From NCBI RefSeq assembly GCF_003073045.1, contig NC_037602.1, forward strand, positions 12,031,731-12,095,730: 64,000 bases of DNA. The letters are read 5' to 3'. Both the position numbers and the translations under genes were made by a program. Below are positions 13,209 through 25,272 of the stretch, in pieces. Origin of the DNA: Pomacea canaliculata (lineage: Eukaryota > Mollusca > Gastropoda > Architaenioglossa > Ampullariidae). A model generated the notes under the pieces. The model was not told the origin of the DNA. It worked only from the letters and a program-made list of their open reading frames with translations, and did no database searches. How positions within the stretch are numbered: position 1 is the first letter of the stretch; the number at the start of each line of letters is the position of its first letter.

Positions 13209-13350
13209 ACTTAAATATAAAGTGTGAGGGGCACTCTCTTAAGCTATTAACAAATTTCAAAGTCGTTTAGTCATTGAGAAGTTTATTAATTAAAAATAAA
13301 ATTATAAAACGTTTGTGATAGTGCCCCTCGCTCTTTTATCTTTTAAGTTA
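13209..13350. mobile_element. Small hairpin element (MITE-like)
   Basis: The left arm AACTTAAATATAAAGTGTGA followed by GGGGCACT mirrors the right arm, which on the minus strand reads AACTTAAAAGATAAAAGAGC followed by GAGGGGCACT. The GAGGGGCACT core is exact. The middle is AT-rich. No clear target duplication is seen, so the superfamily is undetermined. Confidence 0.55.
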
Positions 13351-13955
13351 AATGTGCGTGAGTGAAATGTTGGAATGCTTGTGTTCTCGCTGGTGACTGG
13401 TCCAACTCCAATGTCACCAGGACAACAAATAAACAATTTTCACCTGCTTTCGCACACCTATGTGATACAGATAGCAACGTCTACATCTAACGTCTTCATA
13501 AGTCGAACGTTGAGCGACTGAAGTCAACTTTTCTCAAGATTCCATCGGGAAATCTCGCCTCGTCGTCGACCACTGCAACATTACTTCTGTACAGGCCAAG
13601 ATATACGTCTGTTCAGTTAGTTCGAGAATGTAACAACTTCTTACATCGACTCAAGAGGAGAGGTTCTTGTTTCCGTGTGGATGGTGAGCTGCACCAAGCG
13701 CCACACGTCCTCTCGCGCGCGATGAGAGGCTCGCCATGACGTCGTCATCAAACAGTCGTGCACCTTGCCTGGCGCAGTGTCTACTCGGTGTCACGTGACA
13801 CACCCCGTTCTTGCTCGTGCCGCTCGTTCCGTCGCTCGTTAACAGCTCCTGAGAGGAGAGGGGGCTAGGGGGTCTCCTTCCTGCCACAGCCTGCCAGGCC
13901 CAGCAAGAGAACGCGAGATTTCACTGTTCGGGGTGGGGTCGGGTGGGGGACAGAT

Positions 13956-14100
13956 GGCGTCATCAAGCATATAAAGTTGATATACTTAACTCTTCACCTC
14001 TTGGTGTACCAGCAAATCACAGATTCCTCGGCGCCGAGTAGCAGCAGCCTGCGGGAGTGACCAACCACACAGGCGACCACTAGACCCTCGCTAACTGCAG
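13956..14100 (+). promoter_or_regulatory. TATA promoter and possible 5' untranslated exon
   Basis: A TATAAA box at 13970-13975 is preceded by a CRE-like GGCGTCATC near 13957. About 30 bp downstream a transcript could begin near 14000, giving a 5' exon that ends CTGCAG|GTGGGT with the donor at 14101. No ATG-led reading frame is evident in it. The next plausible acceptor followed by a coding start on this strand is at 19963, directly before the cysteine-rich peptide gene, so I infer it could be that gene's leader exon with a roughly 5.9-kb intron. The link is unproven. Confidence 0.35.
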
Positions 14101-16038
14101 GTGGGTACAGAGTCAGCAAACCTTTTCTCTTCACTTCAGAGAGTAGCCGTGCAAAAAAACAAACGCTCGTCTCTATTTTTCAAATTTTGAAAAAGTTTTC
14201 TTTCGGCTTAGGTTGTCAAGTTTTATGCAGTCAGACTTATCAATCTTAGGAAATCTGTATTGGAATCATAATAACATTAAGTGGATTGCTGGACCATCGT
14301 CTTAAAACAAATCTCAGCATGCAGGTATTGTTTCATGCGTGAGAAATTCTCGCGTAATTTGAAAAGTGTTCCCGTAACGGCCATATTTTAGCAGTTTTAG
14401 CGCTAAATTTAGTGTTTTCAATACCACTCCAAATATTCTCAAGTGTGTTCCATATATACCCAACATTTTCTGCATACTTGATTTTTATTCATTGGGGTTA
14501 CATCGAGCAAGCGCATCCAACAGCTGACCTAAGGACATGGCTTTCGAGCCCCGCTTAGATTCGTTTGATCCGGTTGCATCTTTACTTGGAAGTTTGAGAG
14601 ACATTTTCACACCATAAAACAGGTACAGGCGAAGCAAATACAGAAATCGCTGTTGAAAGCACAGCACCAGGTGACACCCGTATAGACGACAGAGTCGGCG
14701 ACGATCGGTCACAACCGACGATCAGTCTTTGTAGAGCAGTTTCTTTTTCTGTGAGCCGACTGGAGTGCCATGTTGGTGTGTCACTTAACATCGCCTCCGT
14801 TTCTAGACATCAACACAGCGGACTGCCACATTCCCGAGAGTGACGAGAAGAAAATGAAAGATGAAAGCAGTCTAAGTTATACCTAGTTTACACCCGATGA
14901 ACGAGAGCATCTGACGGAAACAGAGCTTTAGCACCCAGTCATCTGCACAAAGCCACAAACTCACAAAACTGATGCAATGGCATCTCTTCTACTGGACAGA
15001 CATGTGGCATCCGCGCCTTTCTTCACGCGCATGTTTATGTTGCTTGTTTACCATGTTCAACCTTTGAAATTTTGTCGGGGTTAACGCCCTCGTTTGCTTT
15101 TATCCCCTGGGTTACAGTATTTAAAATCTTTGTTCCTGTCCTTCTGCACTGTGTCATAGGTTCGAGTGTTTATATTTTATTTTTAAGGCAAGTTAGACAC
15201 TTTTTTCCTTTTGTAGACAATGTTACTGTTCTTTTTAACTGAGACAAAATCAAATGCACCTTAGGAGAACACAATAACATAGCGCGGAGTCAAGTCTCCT
15301 ACGATTAGTTCTTGTTCACAGTGCTTTAACATCACAGCCTTCACCAGCTAGTTTTCAAAATAAATGTAAACATAAACCTGCATTGGGTCTAATCATTCAA
15401 AACATTAAATAGCCGGTGTTTGTAAATATAGATAACTACCTGTGCTTTGTAAGGGGCGAACAGCTGGTACAGCTTTTAGCAGTTTGACATTGGAAGGGTC
15501 CCCTCCCCCTCCACACACACGCACACACACACACGATCAGCTGCGTGTATTGTTTATTCCTTAGGTGTTATGAATGGTTTATTTTGAAACAACAGCAACA
15601 TTCTTGACAATATCTGTAGACTGCTATCTACACTCACACTGGAGGTGTGTTTTATCTATCTACATGAAAACCGAGTGCTCATACTTATATTTATTGTAGA
15701 TTAGGTAGAGCAGGTAGACCATGGCATCTAACAAAACCTTTTTCTGTTCTTTCTTTCCCTAAAAAATCTATTTTCTGAGAACTAGGAATGCTACTGAAAA
15801 CTTGATCTGCTACAATTTTACCAGTTTATCAGGTATTCCAAAAAACTAATAAAATAAATAGAAATAATAAATCTGTTATAAGATGACATAAAATAGAAAA
15901 TAAATAGAAATAACAGATGTTATAAATTGTATACACCAACCATTAGTTTCTAAAATACCAACGCGTGGCAGTCAAAAGAGACCACTATTAAAATATAAAT
16001 GCTCAGCTGTAACAGGCAATGAAGTAAGCAAGTCAAAA
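14101..16038. other. Putative 5'-UTR intron, no features of note
   Basis: AT-rich DNA with a CA microsatellite near 15513-15534. The minus-strand open frames at 14485-14791 match nothing I recognise. Confidence 0.3.
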
Positions 16039-16046
16039 CAATAGAC

Positions 16047-16341
16047 CAGTGGTTCTCAAAATATTTCGGACCGCGGACCACTTTACTTAAGTAAAAACTC
16101 TTCAGACCACCAAGTCCTAAAAATCAGTCTGTACTATGAATTTCAAATTTAAATTGCCGCATTTGTTTCATTTTAATTCAAAACTAAATGTCCTTTTGTG
16201 ACAGTAGTATAGTAACAAGTTGACATAAAACTACCTCGTTCTTTCTAATTAAAATGTTAATGCGAGGAATGCATCACTTTAAACATCACTTTGCTGACAT
16301 ATGACGACTGTCAGCCGCGGACCACACTTTGAGAACCACTG
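16047..16341 (-). mobile_element. hAT-type MITE, CAGTGGTTCTCAAA family, copy 1
   Basis: The ends are CAGTGGTTCTCAAAATATTT on the left and, on the minus strand, CAGTGGTTCTCAAAGTGTGG, both followed by GACCGCGG- or TCCGCGG-like sequence. The flanks CAATAGAC (16039-16046) and CTGTAGAC (16342-16349) are an 8-bp duplication with two mismatches. The interior matches copy 2 at 33928-34425 in the opposite orientation but is about 200 bp shorter. There is no coding capacity. Confidence 0.85.
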
Positions 16342-16349
16342 CTGTAGAC

Positions 16350-19300
16350 GACCATAAACAGAGAAAACACTGACTGGTGCAACATGTTTATGTACACACG
16401 CGCACACACTCGCGCACACGCACTCACACACACACACTAATTGAGAATGAGAAGTTAAAATCTTATACTAAGAATATCACTATACTCGTATTTAAGGAGA
16501 AACAGTTTCACTTAGCCACACCTGCATGGCTTTTCTTGAAGAAGTAGGCAGGTAAAACTATAAAATGTTCTACCGCGCAAGCTCAATCGACAGTGTCTAA
16601 TTGGAAAAAAAATGCTCATGCGGGAAGATGATACCTGACTCCTTGTAGCAATGCTGTGTAGTGTTGTTACGAATGTAAAGGATGTGGAAAGTGGGGAATT
16701 CATGTGATTATCTCCATTTCGCTGCTAACAAATGAGGGTTGGGTGAGAGGGGAGTCAACTGCTAGCACGGAAAGACAATCACTGAACGACGAGCAGGCGG
16801 AGCAGAGCTCACTCATGAGCCGAGGGAGGAGTGAGGGAGGGGCTTGGCGACCATGCAAGGGGTACGAGTGTGTGGGGGGACCCAGTCCATTGAGCAACTG
16901 CGGCACTCGCTCGGTACATGGGAGGAGGTTGGGGGAGCGGAACGAAACTAGAACAGAGAATTGATTTATCTTACACGTATCCCACCGCCACGATGCTTGT
17001 GGGTTTTTTTTCCTGCGAGAATTGAAGCTGGCTTTTAACCCCGAACATTTCATCTTCGATTACAACAAACTGAAGTCATTTTTTAGAAAAGTAATCTCTC
17101 GAACTCGCACCTCGCATAGTTCTTTCTCGCTCTCGTGTGCGCGAGCGCGTGCGTGTGTGTGTGTCATCTTGCCAAATTAATAGCGTGTAAAAATACATTT
17201 TGAATGCATGGAGGCCTGCAAGTTTTCAAACAAGATGTTTTTCTATTTCATCTCATTTATCTTTTACCCACAACTTTTTTATGTTACCCTAATGAAGGAT
17301 TTGTGTGCGCACTACCCCACCCTACCGCCTACTCGCGCTCACCTATCAAGTGTCATTCGCCACTGTACTGCCGCTTTGATGTAGAGCTAGTGTCTCTCAC
17401 TTGGCCAGTATCATGTCCCCCCACACACACACACCCTTCACATCTTTCTCCAGCAAACGAGTATTCAGGATCAGGCATCAGAGGATACTAAAGTAGACTT
17501 TAAACTGTTTTCCTTTTGATATTGTTTTCTTTTTCTTGTGAAAGTTAGCGATGTAGCTGTTGACTTTGACAACACGCAATGCTATACATCCTGATCAGAA
17601 TAACAATAATCATAAATAATAATCACAGTCAGTTTTAACTCTTTATAACAAGTTGTCCTATAATGCCTCTCAGACACTTCTCCGCTGGACGGAAAGGACG
17701 TGGGAATGTGGACTATTGACAACAAACATAACAAGTAACAAACTAACAAACTAACAAGCCTTTTTTGCGCTAAATTATCTCCGATTGCCTGTCTGAACAC
17801 AACCGGCCACAGCTGCAGCTCGGGGCATCTCGGGGCATAACGGGGCACATCGGGGCATGCAGGCTTGTCTTGTCAAAGAGCCTGCACACGAGCGCCATTC
17901 TGTCCGAGCTTTTTCCCGCCGTCTCCAGGCTGTTTCGTATTTCCGTGACTTAAAAACGCCATGTCGTGATGAAGAGGAATTATCATCTAATCATGACACG
18001 ACATACTCAGTGTAGCCTTGTCACCACACCGCAAAAAGGAAACACCTTGTCATCCCTTGTGTACGAGTAAAACTCGATGTGATCGGAGAAGTCTTGGAAC
18101 TATTTTTCTCTGGGACCCAGAAAGGATGCAGAAATGTTTTCATTTTCAACAGGTGTCCTGATTGGAAACCTTTTACAATTAACATCAGCAACTAGAAAAT
18201 ATTGTTAGAGTGTTAATGCCCGTACACATTATTACACTTACATCTAAAGGTTAAAAAATAGTAAAGGTCGTCAAACAAAGCTTGACACACCGCTGGTGGT
18301 GGTCAGTATTGTATAATTTGTCGTGTCTTCCACTTGACTGATATTTGTAATCCTTTAGCAACAGAATTTGACGGAAAAAGTCTAACAATGGCAGTAAATA
18401 GAAACACGAAATGTCATCGTCAGTTGGTTCCTGCTTCATGCTGACCTTAGAGGTAGCCGCCATGTTAACCAGCTTAGTGTTTGAACATGCTTGGTTGGTG
18501 GTGAAGTTTAATCTTGACATAAATGTGACTTAAACAACGATTTCATATTCCCCTTTCTTTAAAGTGTTTTATCTAGAGTGAAAGATCTAGATTGAAAAAC
18601 ATGTATGGGGCCTTCCTGGAAATGTCAGAGAAGCATTATTTTTATGACGAGATAGTTTTGTATTTAGGGTGGAGGCGAGCAACTGTGGCTTCATGTGGCG
18701 TAAATTCAGATTCGATGAGAGACCTTTCAGATTTGGAGAAACCAACAGTTAACATCTGCGACAAGATTGCTGTTGAAACACATAGCCGCCTTTTTGCGAA
18801 AATGCCTGATAGCCGTTAGCCCACCGTCTGAAAACATTGGAAGTAAATACGTTGAGCGAACGAAAGAAGGAAATGCATGAAGGTCTGATTCACAGTTGGT
18901 ATGCGCCATGATGGGGCAATGACGCGGTGGGACTGAAGGAAGGGGAAGGGCGGGTGAGAAGAAAACAAGAAGCCGTTAAAAGTAAAGAATTGGGGAAGAA
19001 CACAAGTGGTGCTCATCCTCACTCTCATGACGAGATATGAGTTGATCGCTACCTAAGAACAAAAACCGTTAATTGGTGGAATATTTGACACGCTGTATCG
19101 ATTGTCAGATCACGATTCACGCACTTCTCGTGTTCTTTGAATACAAGAACTCCCAGGATGGCTATGGAGGTCATGGAGAACTAAGGGGGAGACCAGTATT
19201 TATTCGCCGCCATGTTTCATATGACAAAAAAAAAAAAAAATAAGTGCATTCCACGCCAGCGAGCCCAGGAGTGCATCAGGGGCCTGATTCACATGGAGCT

Positions 19301-19429
19301 CAGTGGATTTGAAGGCTGTAAAGTTAAATAATAAAGTCTTCTACTGCGTTGTGTTGCTCGTTTGTTCGTGTCTCACGCCGTGCCAGCAAGCTAAAGCTAT
19401 TTCACGAGAGCATTATGGTGTGTGTGTGC
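16350..19429. other. Intronic or intergenic stretch, no supported gene
   Basis: CA/CG-rich microsatellites lie at about 16394-16438 and 17130-17163, and a CA run at 17421-17434. Four loose copies of a CGGGGCAT-containing unit of about 10-12 bp lie at 17820-17858. No open frame here resembles a known protein. Confidence 0.4.
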
Positions 19430-19556
19430 ATGTGTATGTCTGTCTGTGCATGCATGTGTATGTCCATGTGTGCGTGCATGTGTATGTCTGTCTGTGCATG
19501 CATGTGTATGTCCATGTGTGCGTGCATGTGTATGTCTGTCTGTGCGTGTATGTGTG
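19430..19556. repeat. 48-bp minisatellite of TG/CATG-rich units
   Basis: About 2.6 copies of a 48-bp unit start near 19433, 19481 and 19529, each containing TGTATGTCTGTCTGTGC and later TGTATGTCCATGTGTGC. Because 48 is a multiple of three, several frames on both strands stay open and give low-complexity Cys/Val/Met- or Thr/His-rich strings. These are repeat artefacts rather than genes. Confidence 0.85.
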
Positions 19557-19557
19557 T

Positions 19558-19622
19558 GTTGTAAAGCGCCATGAGCGTTGGAATATGGCGCCATGTAAGT
19601 TCGTTGCTGTTATTATCATTTA
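19558..19622 (+). repeat. SINE 3' tail
   Basis: AAAGCGCCATGAGCGTTGGA followed by ATATGGCGCCATGTAAGTTC and a TTATTATC end resembles the conserved tail of metazoan Deu/CORE-like SINEs (AGCGCCTTGAG...GGCGCTATATAAGT). No tRNA-like head is visible; the minisatellite abuts it on the left. Confidence 0.45.
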
Positions 19623-19963
19623 CTGGCATCGAATATCTGGATATCGTCTGGCTCGATGACATTCGACAAGCTAAGTAGTGTTCAGTGGTTTGACTCTTTT
19701 TTTCCCACATGAGATCACATTAACGCGTAGATTTTCCTGTAAGGAATATGAAGTTCGAAATTTAAATTAATAGTTGATTATTCAATGCAGTGTGTAGTCT
19801 GTCTGTACATAACGTGTTAAGGAGAAAATACTTTATTCAGTTGTGCTGTTTCTATCCTCCTTATAATTGGCAGACGACCTTTCCAATAAGCGTTCAAATT
19901 CTCTCTTTTATTTATATAATACAGTCGGATCCTCCGAATATTACAGAACTGATTATGTTGCAG

Positions 19964-20621
19964 GTATATCATGTACGTGACAGGCAGATTCTCCCACCTT
20001 GTGGCCTTAGCCTTGTCGGTGCTGCTGTACGTTGCGGCGCCCACACCCGTCGCTGCCGAGGCGGGTAATGACATCACTGGAGACATGCCTTCAACTGAGA
20101 GGTCGTGCAGCTGTTGCTACGCCACTCAGGCTCCTCGCTGTTGTATGGAATGTCTGGAGCCCACCTCGCAAGACTGGGCGTTAGTCGCGTCTCCTCACCT
20201 GTCCATCCTTGTCGCTGGTGAAGGCGAGCGGTGGCTGACAGGTGATAAAGCGGCACTTCAAGAGAAGCCGAGCTGGCAGGCCATCACCCCCGTGCCCGAG
20301 TGTCTCTGCTGTGCCCGTGGCATCCTGTCGCCTCAGCATCTCAGCAGCAGGCAAGCTACGTCCCACTGCTGCTCCAAGTGCCAAGACCATCATGATTCTG
20401 TCAACAGCGACGCCTCCGGAGACTTCGCCGTCTCCGCCATGACCGTGTCTTCTACGCGTCCTCCCGCTGTCGCGCGCTCTCTGACCAAAAGTACAACGGA
20501 TGCTAGGAAAACCTTGTCCACCCAGGATGGTACTGTGCAGAAGCGCACAAGCTTAGAGTGTATGTGCTGCTCTAACGCTGGGATTCGAGAGTGCTGCAGC
20601 AGATGTCGCATCAGGTTTTGA
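19964..20621 (+). CDS. Secreted cysteine-rich prohormone-like protein, three CXCC...CCXXC modules
   Basis: The reading frame 19971-20621 encodes 216 residues, with an in-frame stop upstream at 19950-19952 and a good splice acceptor (TTATGTTGCAG) ending at 19963. Residues 10-29 form a signal peptide with likely cleavage near Ala29-Ala31. Three modules follow: Cys46, 48, 49, 57, 58, 61; Cys111, 113, 114, 133, 134, 137; and Cys197, 199, 200, 208, 209, 212. Modules 1 and 3 share the exact pattern C-X-CC-X7-CC-X2-C, while module 2 has X18. Lys191-Arg192 sits just before module 3 and would release a 24-residue C-terminal peptide ending CRIRF; there is no Gly for amidation. Linkers are Ser/Thr-rich. 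I infer a neuropeptide or hormone precursor, possibly related to the spiralian CLCCY peptides (a recollection, not verified). A defence peptide or venom-like peptide is an alternative. The coding exon is uninterrupted. Confidence 0.75.
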
Positions 20622-20791
20622 CCTTTTTCAGATGCGATGCCATGTCAGTCCTCTAGAATAGATGATAGTATTCAGATGCTGTGCCAGTCCTCTTGAAGAC
20701 AGTCCTCAGACACTGCACTAATCTTCGGCTCACTGCCCAGAATTGCGGCTGCAGGTCTCACTCTACACAATCTTGATGGATTTTTCCTCTG

Positions 20792-20797
20792 AATAAA
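20792..20797 (+). terminator. Poly(A) signal of the cysteine-rich peptide gene
   Basis: AATAAA lies about 170 bp after the stop codon at 20619-20621. Between them the 3' untranslated region carries an imperfect direct repeat of CAGATGC...GCCAGTCCTCT at about 20631 and 20674. Confidence 0.6.
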
Positions 20798-21913
20798 TGT
20801 TATTAAACACCATTTACTCTTCATGGACGTTGCGAGAGCAAGTTATGAATATATTTAATCTTAAGAAAAAACCCTGGCTAGAAACGGATTTTTTTTTGTG
20901 GTCATCATTAGAAGTAAACGATCTCACGTGGGGACGGTTAGTTCTAAGGTGATGCTCACCTGCTGCATGACACTATTTCTCAATGTAACTTTCTGGATAA
21001 GTAGTTAAGACATATACTATTACGTCCTACTCTACAGTGTTATGTTGCTACCTGAGGATTGCTATGGTTATTTATTAATTGTTAGGCTACTGAAGCGTGT
21101 CTAGAATATAACATAGAAGTCACTAAGCCACCCAGGTTTGATCCCCTCTATCAATTGCATCACTCTATAACAGCAAAAGCTTTTTTTTTTGGCAGAATGT
21201 TTTAATGATTTTTAGTAACAAACTTAATCTTTTGAAAAGAAACGCTTCTTCATAATCGATAAAGAAAAAAATATTGAACATTTCTCAAGCGCATTTACGC
21301 TTCAACACACAAATTATCACTCAGTAAAATGAAAGTATGAGTCCAAGAGAGCTTCAACACTTACACAAATGCTTTACTCAATGAGAACTGTACAGCAAAA
21401 AGCTTTCACTAAATTAATATGATTTAGAATGTCGGATATCTCCTTCTCCCTAAATGCAATACTGTCCATCAGAAAAGCAAATCCATTCAGACTGAAAACA
21501 ATAACCCCAATAAGCATAACACATTACATGAGATAATTATGACAGAATCTCTTTAGTTCCCATACCCTATCTTCCCCAACAAACAAAATCCGTTTCATGC
21601 CCATGTGCTCTTCCAAGACAAATGAAAGAATATTTTTGAATATATATATATTCTTCCTCCACCCAATCTTACACAATATGGCATAAAAATATTAGAGACT
21701 TGAAAAAAGAAACTTTGCCAGTACTGGCTGTGCCACTACTTGCATTCCACACATAGTTTTGACTGACAGCCTCCTTAGTGTAGGTTATGCTTATCACAAG
21801 AAAGAAATCCTTAGATTCTTCTTAGCCTCCTGATGCAGAATTTCACACAGCATTGATATCTGCAAAATGTGACCCCTACCTGCTGGTGACAGAATGCTTC
21901 TAGCTGCAGAATC
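20798..21913. other. Tail-to-tail intergenic region between peptide gene and RGP1
   Basis: AT-rich DNA between two convergent genes. A minus-strand AATAAA (plus TTTATT at 21071-21076) lies about 840 bp beyond the RGP1 stop and could end its transcript. Nothing else is recognisable. Confidence 0.4.
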
Positions 21914-24900
21914 TCATACAAGTACTGTGCAGTCTGTCTTTAAGAGTGTAACAGAAGAAGCATGTAGTGGGTTTGTGGGAAACACTTTGATGGGCAGATC
22001 CCACACCATGGTTTCTACATCCAGGGTAGCTGGACCTCGCCACTGACCTCCCTGTTCTGCATTTGCTGCCAGGTCTTGTGCACTTGATATCGCTGATAAT
22101 GATGTCACAAACTCAAAATGTAGTCGCCAACGCTGGCAGACTGAAAATATAGCACAAACTAATCATTTATCTTACACTCCCTTATAATTTCCATCTTCAT
22201 ACACGTTTCAGATTACACTAATTATTTGAAAAATATTAAATCTGCTTTCACAGTGAAGGGTTCATAATATTACACACATGACAGAATTTATATCCTGTTC
22301 TTCACAATATCATATAGCCTAAACTAGATTTCAAAATATGAAAATGCTTGGCAAGGGTGATAAGCCTTTCAGTAAAAAAATGAAACACACAGCAAGACAA
22401 CAAAATTTCCTGAAAGGTGCTACCAAATAAGTATTACCCAAAACCAAGTTGCTGGTGTCTCAAGAAAATTTTTCATTCCCACTTAAAGCTCATCTCACAG
22501 GCATATTCATTTACACGTTTCCATTATCCTTATACAGAAGCAGCTACAACTCACCTATATCTGTCATGAAAGCTGGAGTGGCTGTTAATGGAATAGGTAA
22601 GTTGATATAGGTCCGGACTGTATGCAGACACATCTCCTGCTGTTTCACATAAGAGGTTATAGCAGACCCCTGGCCTGGTTTCCGACGACACTCTTCTGAT
22701 ATTTGTTCTTCACTCTGCAGTGTCACTGAAAACTGTAATTATATCCAACCATTAGCAATTGTGAAATAAAGGTTGCTATGGATACAGTTGACTCAGAACT
22801 TACACCATGTACACTACAATGACCACCATGGGTAAGAACATTTATTATAAAGAAAAATATAGCAGCTTACCTACAGTCAAGATCAACAATGCAGTTTTAG
22901 GTAGAAAGAAAGAGCACAGTTCTAAGAAGTCATGGTGCTATATAAAATCAAGCAAACATCTAATCCATGCCAGTTAATTCACAAATGCCTACCAAATAAC
23001 TGACTCACTTGAACACAGGGTACAGTTCCCTCGGAAAAGTCAAATATCCCAACAATATCCTCTCCAAGTTTAAAGGCTTGTTTGAACAGCATAAACTTGG
23101 CCACCTTCCCTTTAACATTGGTGATGTTGTATGAGTCTGGAAGTAATACATTTCAACATAGTTATAGCAAACAGATATAAAGTACATTTTACAGTCACTT
23201 TAGACAGCACAAATGTGAACTGCATTGTATCATTAGTATGTCCATCTCCCTCTTTATACACCTACTGATGCCTCATCATAACTTCTGTCATATCTCAGTA
23301 TCTCATAACTTACAGTCCACTGAAAAAATATTTTATACCTATGCCAACATGATGGAACCAAAAATTTTGGTTTTCAAGCTTTTCCTTGAGATATCTTGAG
23401 GATGACATACATCTCATTTCTTCTTCCTTCTCTAACATTAATGTAAATAACATGTAACTTGCAATGCTTCTATCGCCCCATTTAAATATGTGTATTGAAA
23501 ATAAACTTCAAAAATATTACTACCTTAAAAAACCTTATTCGTGAATCCATTTTCTATCTGTAGGAAATTAATTAAGAAATTAACAAATCGGTATTCAGCA
23601 AATTAAACTTTCTTTTATAAATTCAAAACAATTCCTAATAAACAAATAGAATAAACTTTTTTTTTCAGTGTGCAGGTAAACTCACGTGGTGCCTTTCTTG
23701 CTGTGACAGTAGCCATAACCTGAAGAGCTATATCAAGTACAGAATTTTCTTTTCCTTGATTATGCAGAAATGGATTGCTAGGACGAATCTCATCTGTTTC
23801 ATTGTATACACTGAGATCATTCAAACCTAAACAAAAATTCAAATGATTTGATTGTTGTTGTGTCAGTGTTTTCCCATCATGAATAATTTTGTAACTAAAA
23901 GAAAAATGTGTAACAAATGTTTAACCTGCTCCATTATCATTACTAAGCAAAACACATTCCTCAACATACACACTCTTTTAGAAAAGAGTCAATTAAACAA
24001 AGGTGGATAAAAGAGAAAGTCACTGACCGGGCATAACCATCACCCTAAAGGGAATACGCAAAAGTTTTGTCGCAGATCCTGGTCGCTGGGTGCCTATGAT
24101 AAACTTGTAAGAATACTTCACTGCCTGACCTCGGAATGATGGTGGAGCATCCGTTGGAATAGCATCTTCATATTCAACTAGAGAGTTGAGAAAGTTTAAT
24201 CAGTATGAAAAGATAAAAGCATGTATATTTGTATGCTTGCACAAAGATACAGAGACCCACCCAACCACACAGCCATCTATACCCACCCAACCACATACAT
24301 ACACCGTTAAAAACTAAACAGCGCCTTTATTATAAGCAGCTAGACAAACGTGTACATGACAATACTAGTTTCTGGTTTTAAACAAGGATTTAAAATACTG
24401 TGTAAGACACCACTAAACATGACTGATAGTAGACAATATTCAGGTCAAGCAGGTCAAATTAAGACAACATTGCTTACATGTCCGTGATTCACCAGGCTGT
24501 AGTTTCAGATCACAAAATAATATCTTGGGTTTTGTGCATAGCACTGTCAAACCTCTTTCCCCTGCAAGACAGAAAGCCAGCAAAACCACTACAACATCAA
24601 CACAACTGAGCTAAATATATGATGCATGAGCTTTATGAACTGATCTAAACAGCTGCAGTACAAAAGGTACAGTTTGCAGGAAAATGAGAAGACATTTTTT
24701 CACCCCTTAAGTAAAAGTTAGAAAACTTGCATAAATTATTTATCCAACACCTGAGTTCCATGCACACATCTGTGAAGAGACTAGAATGAGATAGCTCTGT
24801 ACCTTTGTTCGGAACAAATGATGTGTCACACCCAGTACTTGAGGCTTCCTCAGCTGACATGATCTGCGTTCTAGGTAACTGCACTCTGGATTCACTTACT

Positions 24901-25272
24901 GAGCACTGGCATATGAGCTGAACACTAGACCAAGCCACAGTGTCCACCTCCAAGCTTCAACAAAATATAAAATTCTTTTCATTATAAGACATCCATAACA
25001 ATAACTGAAATGATACGTGATGTGTGATGTGGATGAAAATAACACTGGACACATACAATGATAACATTATTGTCTAAAGGCCTAACAAATATTCCTCTCA
25101 ACATATACCATCTTGGTATGGTAAGCTCAAAATGTCCTAAAACGAGGCTGTAAAGTACCAAAATTTCGTACTCATTATCTCTGGAAATATTTGTGAATAC
25201 GATTTCACAGCGGAGAGTTTCTCCAGCCAGGAACACTGGTCCCCTTGGAAGTCTTGCCGAAACTTCAATCAT
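21914..25272 (-). CDS. RGP1: RGP1, RAB6A-GEF complex partner protein 2
   Basis: RGP1 pairs with RIC1 to form the guanine nucleotide exchange factor for RAB6 at the Golgi, supporting endosome-to-Golgi retrograde traffic. Eight coding exons, in reading order, are 25172-25272, 24803-24954, 24478-24561, 24028-24177, 23686-23826, 23009-23136, 22555-22732 and 21914-22140. All junctions are GT/AG, phases agree, and the sum is 1161 bp, giving 386 residues against 391 (recalled) in human. The start is the ATG read from 25272, giving [20 protein letters not shown] like the human N-terminus. Other family landmarks are [16 protein letters not shown] (exon 3), [20 protein letters not shown] (exon 4), [20 protein letters not shown] (exon 6), [11 protein letters not shown] (exon 7), and [10 protein letters not shown] with [12 protein letters not shown] (exon 8). 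The arrestin-like fold is known from the family. The gene looks intact. It is divergent from GBA2. Confidence 0.95.

Noticed and set aside
19303..19710. Open frames rich in Cys/Val/Met or Thr/His
   Set aside because: They are produced by the 48-bp minisatellite, whose unit is a multiple of three.
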